Source of the DNA: Acetobacter conturbans
GTDB lineage: Bacteria > Pseudomonadota > Alphaproteobacteria > Acetobacterales > Acetobacteraceae
DNA: 64,000 bases
Reading direction: 5' to 3'
Assembly: GCF_011516755.1 (NCBI RefSeq)
Contig: NZ_WOSY01000001.1
Coordinates: forward strand, 248,001-312,000
This document shows positions 63,718 through 64,000 of this stretch, piece by piece. The notes beneath the pieces were generated by a model. It was not told where the DNA came from, did not search any database, and worked only from the letters and a program-made list of their open reading frames with translations. Every line of letters starts with the position of its first letter. Positions within the stretch are counted from its first letter, which is position 1. Position numbers and translations under genes: made by a program.

Positions 63718-64000
63718 ATGGCGGAAAAGGATCTCGACACCACCGGCCTATTTGGCGAATTTCGCCGCATGGTCCGCACGACCGGCACAGTGGGTGGCAT
63801 CGCGGCCCGCCTTGCCGGACATAGACTGGGCCTCAAGGGCGACGGCGCGGCGCATGCGGAGGACCTGAAAGGGGTTCTGGGTGGCCTGAAAGGACCGCTG
63901 ATGAAGGCCGCCCAGCTGCTCGCGACGATTCCGGGAGCCCTTCCGGACGAATACGCCACGGAACTGGCGGAACTTCAGTCGAATGCCCCGCCGATGGGCT
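63718..64000 (+). CDS. AarF/ABC1/UbiB-family kinase-like protein (5' part)
   Basis: The first 94 codons are in the window and the frame is open at the right edge. It contains FGEFRRMVRTTGTVGGIAA and KGPLMKAAQLLATIPGALP, corresponding to the KxGQ-type N-terminal extension that starts the ABC1/UbiB fold (here KAAQ). It continues ELAELQSNAPPMG. Members support ubiquinone synthesis or lipid homeostasis. It begins directly after the peptidase stop. Confidence 0.82.
   Translation, partial: MAEKDLDTTGLFGEFRRMVRTTGTVGGIAARLAGHRLGLKGDGAAHAEDLKGVLGGLKGPLMKAAQLLATIPGALPDEYATELAELQSNAPPMG

Overview
The window looks like chromosome of an acetic acid bacterium (Acetobacteraceae, Alphaproteobacteria). The evidence is a periplasmic PQQ alcohol dehydrogenase fused to cytochrome c, a hopanoid-associated RND transporter (HpnN), an OprB sugar porin, the alphaproteobacterial EcfG/NepR stress regulators, GapR, and aerobic cobalamin genes with BluB. 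Genes are dense and GC-rich. A few AT-rich islands (about 21.85-22.05, 42.45-42.8 and 53.1-54.1 kb) stand out. No rRNA, tRNA, CRISPR array or intact transposase was recognised.

Layout. (1) 1-6894, minus strand: an indole-3-acetic acid (IAA) catabolic operon in the order iacA-C-D-E-F-G-H-I, running off the left edge. (2) 7538-11193, plus strand: divergent from it, a FeaB-like arylacetaldehyde dehydrogenase and a PQQ/heme c alcohol dehydrogenase. Together these could feed an indole alcohol through the aldehyde into IAA and then into the iac operon. (3) 11920-21389, minus strand: an unassigned catabolic cluster (DUF1028 protein, flavin monooxygenase, aldehyde dehydrogenase, RidA-like protein, NCS1 permease, GMC oxidoreductase, ArgE-like deacylase, LysR regulator). 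(4) 22.0-25.8 kb: a TPR lipoprotein and hpnN, followed by a clear terminator. (5) 26.4-33.9 kb: a small secreted protein, the glycerol genes glpK-glpF-glpD, glpR, recQ and an OmpA-like lipoprotein. (6) 34.1-37.6 kb: cydC and cydD. (7) 37.7-40.5 kb: a general-stress module of EcfG sigma factor, NepR anti-sigma factor and a HisKA_2-type sensor kinase. (8) 40.9-48.2 kb: oprB; cobU, cobT, cobS and cobC; two small envelope proteins; zwf. (9) 48.4-64 kb: gapR, a membrane protein, a dnaJ-like gene, a Na+/H+ antiporter, an AT-rich lipoprotein gene, aspS, a GlcD-like dehydrogenase coupled to bluB, a polysaccharide flippase, lepA, an M3 peptidase and the start of an AarF/UbiB-family gene.

Scattered between genes are four copies of a short inverted-repeat element of about 105-165 bp. 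Its ends begin GAGGCTGTTTC and one copy is flanked by a 3-bp TAA repeat; it looks like a non-autonomous MITE family. Other notable sites are GlpR-type operators, one of them inside the 3' end of glpR itself; a 22-bp perfect palindrome upstream of ridA; inverted repeats and a shared motif upstream of the two transcription units of the unassigned catabolic cluster; a structured oprB leader; and a decayed second copy of the aspS 3' end.
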